Part shown: one piece after another, positions 45,031 to 49,278 of the stretch
Position numbering within the stretch: the first letter of the stretch is position 1
Layout: each line of letters begins with the position of its first letter
Assembly (NCBI GenBank): GCA_943704525.1
Contig: CALSCQ010001134.1
Coordinates: 1 to 49,278, forward strand
DNA: 49,278 bases
Source: Pigoraptor vietnamica
Taxonomy: Eukaryota; Opisthokonta; Filasterea
Direction: 5' to 3'
The notes under the pieces: generated by a model
Databases searched by the model: none
What the model saw: only the letters and a program-made list of their open reading frames with translations
What the model was told of the DNA's origin: nothing
Position numbers and translations under genes: made by a program

Positions 45031-46502
45031 CTGATGTGTGCCTGTGTGTGCCTGTGTGTGCCTGCGTGTGTCTGTGTGTGCCTGTGTGTGTGTGTGTGCC
45101 TGTGCCTGTGCAGGTGTGTGCCTGTGCGTGTATGAGTGTGTGACAGAGTTTGTGTGCGTTTGTGTGTGTGCACGTGCCGCATGTCTGACACCCTTTGTCG
45201 TGCAGCATCATGCTTATATTCAACAATCGCAAGCTGAAGAAGAAGATTATGTCGGAGCGCTTCATGCTCACGCTCGTTGGGGGCATCGTGTGCACGAGCC
45301 TCGTATCCGACTGCACTCTATTGCCCATCGTCTGCAGATGCGCTTTCTCTGTTATCATCGCCCCTCATGCTTTGCGTTTTCGTACACACACACGCACCAT
45401 ACTGTATGCACACACACGCGTTTCCACGACGCACCGTGATAGTGTTTGTCACCGCCCTCGTGCAGTCTGTATCTCCTTGACCTGATCCCGCGCGATGCAC
45501 AGCTCTATCTTCTGATCTGGACAGTAGTGGATCGCCCCGTCGTCGACACGATATGGGCGACGCAAGAAGACCCCATTCGCTACACGTGCGCGTCCAAGTC
45601 GCAGTGGTGGGCGGGCGTCCTCTACATCCTCGAGGTAAGTGGCCCTCGCTGTGCCTTCGCTCGTGCTTTTGTAAGCTCCCTTCTTCCTGCGTCGCCGTGA
45701 CCCTCTGAAAAAGTTTAGCTTGAGCCCATTGGCGTCGGTCATTGATCCCGCCGAGAGTGCGCTTGTTTCTGACATCTCCTGCTCACACTTGCCGCTGCGA
45801 CAGGGCATTATTCTGCTGTGGGGCGTTTATCTTGCGTGGATGACGCGCAATTCGCCATCCAAATTCCGCGAGTCGCGCCTCATCGCCTCGTCCATTTGGT
45901 GCGTCTCTGCGCTTCATGCCTTGCGTAACGCGCCTGCTTGTGTAATTTATGCGTGTGGTGGGGTGGGTGGGTGGGTTTATGGCGTGGTGCCCCGGCTTTG
46001 CTCCGCTTCCATGCATTGCGTGCGTGTGCATGGGTGTGTGTTTTAAGACTCGCGTCCAGCCATTCCCGTCTGACGCCTTCTCGTCTTCGTCACCCAGGAC
46101 AATCTTCGTCGTCGCTGCCATTATTCTTCCCCTCAACTACGCCGTCGCCGTGGACGATCCGGACACTCAGTTCCTGTTTGTGAGCATCGGCGTGTTCCTC
46201 GCAACGACGGGCACTCTGATCATCATCTTTGCGCCCAAAGTGTACGGCGTGTACACGTGGGGCGCCGAAAGCGGTGGGTGTTCCCTCGGAATGTCCGGCG
46301 CTGCGCCTTCGCACTGCTGTCGCAGTGTTTCCGTGTTCTTTGTTGGTAACATCGTTTTGTCTCCTGCGAGCGCAGAGTCGTCCGCCGACCATCCAACGCC
46401 GGGTGGGGCGTCGTACGAAAACGCGAACCAAGGGCCTACTTCCCTGCTCACGCGCCAAGTCGAGGACTTGCGGGTGTGTTGTCGCCCGTGCTGTGCGTGC
46501 GT

Positions 46503-46543
<41 letters not shown>

Positions 46544-47290
46544 TGTGTGTGTGTGTGTGGGTGGGTGGGTATGGGGGTTGTGCATTGTGTTGGATTTCAG
46601 TGATGTGCATGTATGTGTGTGGTGTATTGTCCTTTTCCTTCGACGGCGTCTTTCGTGTTTGTGAGTCTAACCTCGCATTGCGATTGTTCTCTGGGCGACA
46701 TGTTATTCATCGGTATTTGTGTCCAGACGCACGCCGCCACGCTCGAGTCGACGTTCGCCGAGGAAAAGCGCCGTCTGCTTGACGAAATTGACTATCTGAA
46801 GGTGCGTTGCGTGGCGCGACATTGCTTGCGACCCTTTTGCGTCGGTGCGTGTCACATTGCCCCTCCTCTTCTTCTGGCAATGTTCTGTTGTTGAGCTATG
46901 TTGTGTCGACCCACGCCATGCGTAACACGCGTCTGTCTTTCCCCGTAGGCGTTGCTGTCGGCCGCACAAGACGACGCCCGCAGCAAGCGCGCGTCGTACA
47001 TGTCGCAGGCCAGCCGTGCCATCCCAGAGCGCGCCCGCACGGGCTCCGACCACGCGTCGTCCGTTCCCAGCAGGCACTCTGTCTCGCTCGGAACGACGCC
47101 GGAGGCCCTCAGCGCAACGCCGCGAGCACTGTCCACAAGCCCAAGGGCACCCAGCCCCCGACCGGACGCTGCAGACGCGCGTGCCTCGCTGAGCGGCGCG
47201 GGAGCCGTCGCTGTCGAAGTTCCGCAACCGCCGCCTGCGCCTCAGAAGAATGACTATGCCGAACGGTCGAGCGACTCGCTGTTACCCTAA
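40401..47290 (+). CDS. Class C GPCR with Pmp-like beta-helix ectodomain
   Basis: Thirteen exons give about 1,622 aa: 40401-40627, 40763-41529, 41633-43158, 43270-44314, 44429-44562, 44803-44957, 45206-45302, 45503-45634, 45804-45898, 46098-46273, 46376-46473, 46727-46801, 46949-47290. A signal peptide (MSLAVLLAALMLAGSGVRA) leads a ~1,170-residue ectodomain. From ~330 to ~1060 it has about twenty ~24-residue repeats centred on GGA (GGAVFAN, GGALYLQ, GGAVYTE), the pattern of Chlamydia polymorphic membrane proteins and parallel beta-helices. From ~1195 to ~1440 seven membrane spans match the GABA-B/class C family: CVANIWIGHVAFAITYAALF, KTYRIMLIFNNRK, LYLLIWTVVDRP, LWGVYLAWMTRN, and a last span ending IIIFAPKVYGV. 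The cytosolic tail has a coiled coil (QVEDLRTHAATLESTFAEEK), then a Ser/Pro-rich end. It lacks a Venus-flytrap domain. The ligand is unknown. The exon 7-8 junction is the least certain. Confidence 0.88.
44978..45170. repeat. (TG)n and TGTGTGCC repeats, receptor intron
   Basis: Pure TG at 44978-45030, then repeated CCTGTGTGTG-like units to about 45170, in the intron 44958-45205. Confidence 0.88.
46504..46562. repeat. (GA)n-(GT)n compound repeat, receptor intron
   Basis: A GAGA tract passes directly into GTGT then GGGTGGGT in the intron 46474-46726. Confidence 0.88.
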
Positions 47291-48010
47291 AGGGATGCTG
47301 CATCCCGTCCTTCGGCTCCGCGCGTGCTTGTATTGCGTTGACTTTGCGTGTGTCCTTCTCACTTTAAAGCAATGTTGAAACACATTCCGTGCGAAGGACT
47401 GCCAAATGTGCTGGTGACAGCGAGCCGTATAGCAAAATTGGTGTCAACACCGAATTTGACGTAAATGCAACAAAAATGCACCCATTGAATTGAATGGGCC
47501 TCGTGCGACAGTCACAGGAGAGGGCTGAGCACGGAGGCGCACGGGCAGCAGCGTGCACGGTGTAAGGTGTGTGTGTGTTTGTCACACACGGTCGTCAGTC
47601 ACCTTTTGTGTGCGGACGGAGTGTTTTGCATTCTGAGATACGCAAATTTTGATGCAAAAATGGCCTAATTTTCAAATTAAACAGTACGGGCATGGGTGGC
47701 AGTTGTCCGGGAAACGAACAACCAGGCGTGAGAACTCAACAAAAATACCGTACTCTTTTCAAATCTCATTGGGAGAGGCGCTGTTGTGCGTTCAATCTCA
47801 CTTGCGTTGGAGAGGGCTGAGGCGCTGTGTGGCGAAGGAACAGTAACTGCTGCTGTCGTCGCGCGTAAGCATGTCGAAACGCAGCTTTGTTTGAGCGTCC
47901 CGGCGTGCGGTCGACGTCACTTATTGGAGATGCGACGCATCGATTTTCGGCAAATGCAATCGCGCGCGCGCCTCAACGGCGCGTCGCGATCGAAGCGCAA
48001 CGAGAATGCC
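47291..48010. other. Intergenic, receptor gene to LamG gene
   Basis: 720 bases. AT-richer stretches occur at 47440-47500 and 47640-47760, including CAAAAATGCACCCATTGAATTG and AAATTTTGATGCAAAAATGG. An open frame that runs upstream of 48011 is present but gives no recognisable sequence. No TATA box, repeat or RNA gene seen. Confidence 0.45.
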
Positions 48011-49278
48011 ATGCGCGCGGTCGTTGTTGCGGCATTGGCGATGTTCGGTCTTTCGTCGGTGTGCATTGAGCGCGCGCACGCAGCGAACGCGGTGGCTGGA
48101 GGGGGAGGGTATGCGGCGCAGTTTGACGGCATAAGCCAGTTTGTGGAGCTGGACGCTGTGCCGGGCGTCGCGAATAACTTCACGATTGAGATGTGGGTCA
48201 GCCTGTGCACGACAGGTGAGCGGACGCCGGATTCCCGGGTGCTCGAGTGTGCGCGGTCAACACACACACGCACACACACGCCGCACACACACATCAGATT
48301 CATGTACGCACACAGACTCATGATCCGATGATCACGCACGCGCACACACCCGCGCACACACCCCCGCACACGCGCAAACACACACACACACATATACACA
48401 CACACGCGCTCGCGCGCGCGCGCACATCAGCCGTGTGTATAGTGTGTTGCTTGTGGGTTGCTGATTTTGCGTCGTGCACGCTCACTACAGGCGACCAGCA
48501 AACACTTCTTTCCAAGTCCTTTTCGCGCGGAAGCGACGCACTCCTCGAGCTCCGCACGCTCGGCGGGAAGATGGACCTCGGGTGGGAGGAGGCGCAGCTC
48601 GAAACGAACGGGCTCCCCGTCGTCGCGGGCCCGCACCACGTCGCCTACACGGCGCAGCGCTTCGACAACGAGACGTCGGTTATTGTGGGATACATCAACG
48701 GCGTTGAGCGCACGCGGTTCTACACAAGCACGGAGCCGTCGGCGGTGCCTCGCCTGGCCGAGGACGCGATTGTGGCCACGCCGTGGTACATTGGGAACAG
48801 GAGGGACCGCCTCGTCAACACGATCAAGAACACGCGCTTTGCGTGCGGGTTTGTCGGTGGGTCACGGACGGTGGCAGCGGGCCGTGCGCGCGTGTGTGCC
48901 GCCGCCCTGCGCATCCCCGTGTTGTCAGGCGACAGTTGTGCGGCTCTGCTTCTTCTACTTGCCTGCCGTGACACTCGGGATCGATAGCATGCGTAACGTG
49001 CACGCATTCAGCTGTGTTGGCTCCGTCACCAACTGCTTGCCGCTGCATTGTCCTCACACTCGTTCTTCTTTTGTTTTCGCAGACGAGGTGCGCGTGTGGT
49101 CCGTTGCGCGGTCGCGCGATGAGATTCGGTCGACCATGTCGGTCGTGATTCCCGACAGCGACCTCCTTACGCCCGCGTACGCCACGCTGCGCGCCTACTT
49201 TTCCTTCGAAGCAAATTTGGCCCTGATTGCGAAAAGCCGCTCGAACAGCAGTAGGAATAGCCTCGTTTAAATCAGCAT
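48011..49278 (+). CDS. Secreted LamG/concanavalin-like domain protein, 3' end probably cut
   Basis: Exons 48011-48215, 48491-48856 and 49083 onward. The ATG at 48011 gives a clean signal peptide (AVVVAALAMFGLSSV, cut near AHA-AN). It is preferred over the in-frame ATG at 47930. Residues ~35-220 form a LamG-like beta-sandwich: YAAQFDGISQFVELDA, FTIEMWVSLCTTGDQQTLLSK, GYINGVERTRFY, WYIGNRRDRLVN, CGFVDEVRVWSVARSRDEI and LRAYFSF. These are the usual 'FDG...EMWV...DEVRVW' landmarks of the LamG_3 type. A frame stop (TAA) at 49268 would end it at 252 aa. An upstream GTAGGAATAG near 49252 could be a donor, and the domain end looks abrupt, so the gene may continue past the window. It lies in tandem behind the beta-helix receptor and may be a second large surface protein. 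Confidence 0.75.
48258..48428. repeat. CA/CG-rich repeat, LamG gene intron 1
   Basis: Degenerate CA and CG dinucleotides with a short alternating GCGCGCGC run (48411-48423), inside the intron 48216-48490. Confidence 0.8.

Noticed and set aside
45466-45502. Receptor exon 8 starting at 45466, adding YLLDLIPRDAQ
   Set aside because: Needs a weak donor (ATCGT|GTGCAC) to keep phase and makes TM4 longer than in GABA-B receptors; kept only as an alternative.
48011-49270. LamG gene as a complete 252-aa protein
   Set aside because: The stop at 49268 is possible, but the C-terminus ends in low-information sequence right after the LamG fold and a donor-like site precedes it, so completeness is not claimed.

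Overview
The window is nuclear DNA of a GC-rich, intron-rich unicellular eukaryote. Coding exons are joined by GT-AG introns of roughly 60 to 290 bases, one of which is probably GC-AG. Most longer introns and several spacers carry (CA/TG)n or (CT/AG)n microsatellites. The gene set includes NAPE-PLD, HGSNAT, LRRC47, midasin and a class C GPCR. This suits a protist with an animal- or amoeba-like gene repertoire, but I cannot name the species from sequence alone. I saw no rRNA, tRNA, CRISPR array or virus-like element.

Layout. (1) 39-773 (-): small unrecognised two-exon gene. (2) 1218-2761 (+): DHHC S-acyltransferase whose zinc-finger core crosses a 6-nt microexon. (3) 3163-4499 (+): two-PDZ adaptor whose last 63 coding bases, stop included, are repeated directly after the stop. 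(4) 4878-7736 (-): NAPE-PLD in 11 exons, head to head with (5) 8166-12339 (+): HGSNAT-type lysosomal acetyltransferase in 12 exons. (6) 12694-14534 (+): LRRC47 homologue. (7) 14828-15655 (-): small secreted paired EF-hand protein. (8) 15992-33548 (-): midasin (MDN1/Rea1), about 5,724 aa, with a first exon of 12.3 kb.

(9) 33549-37935 is different in texture. It has lower GC, CCGGCCGG palindromes, tandem duplications, a 21-bp minisatellite, and one intronless coding gene of 587 aa. That gene joins a PD-(D/E)XK nuclease-like region to a divergent protein kinase, as in Crinkler/FunK1-type proteins. This is the best candidate for an unusual, possibly mobile, effector or conflict gene. (10) 37936-39666 (+): unrecognised gene with an F-box-like start and a Cys-rich end. 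(11) 40401-47290 (+): receptor fusing a large Chlamydia-Pmp-like beta-helix ectodomain to a GABA-B-type seven-transmembrane domain and a coiled-coil tail. (12) 48011-window end (+): start of a secreted LamG-domain protein in tandem behind the receptor.

Functionally the window mixes housekeeping genes (ribosome assembly, translation-linked LRRC47, lipid and glycan metabolism, protein palmitoylation) with signalling and surface-sensing genes. I see no operon-like coupling. Exon boundaries below were set by GT/AG sites, reading-phase agreement and similarity to known families. Every junction listed is phase-consistent, but none is backed by RNA.
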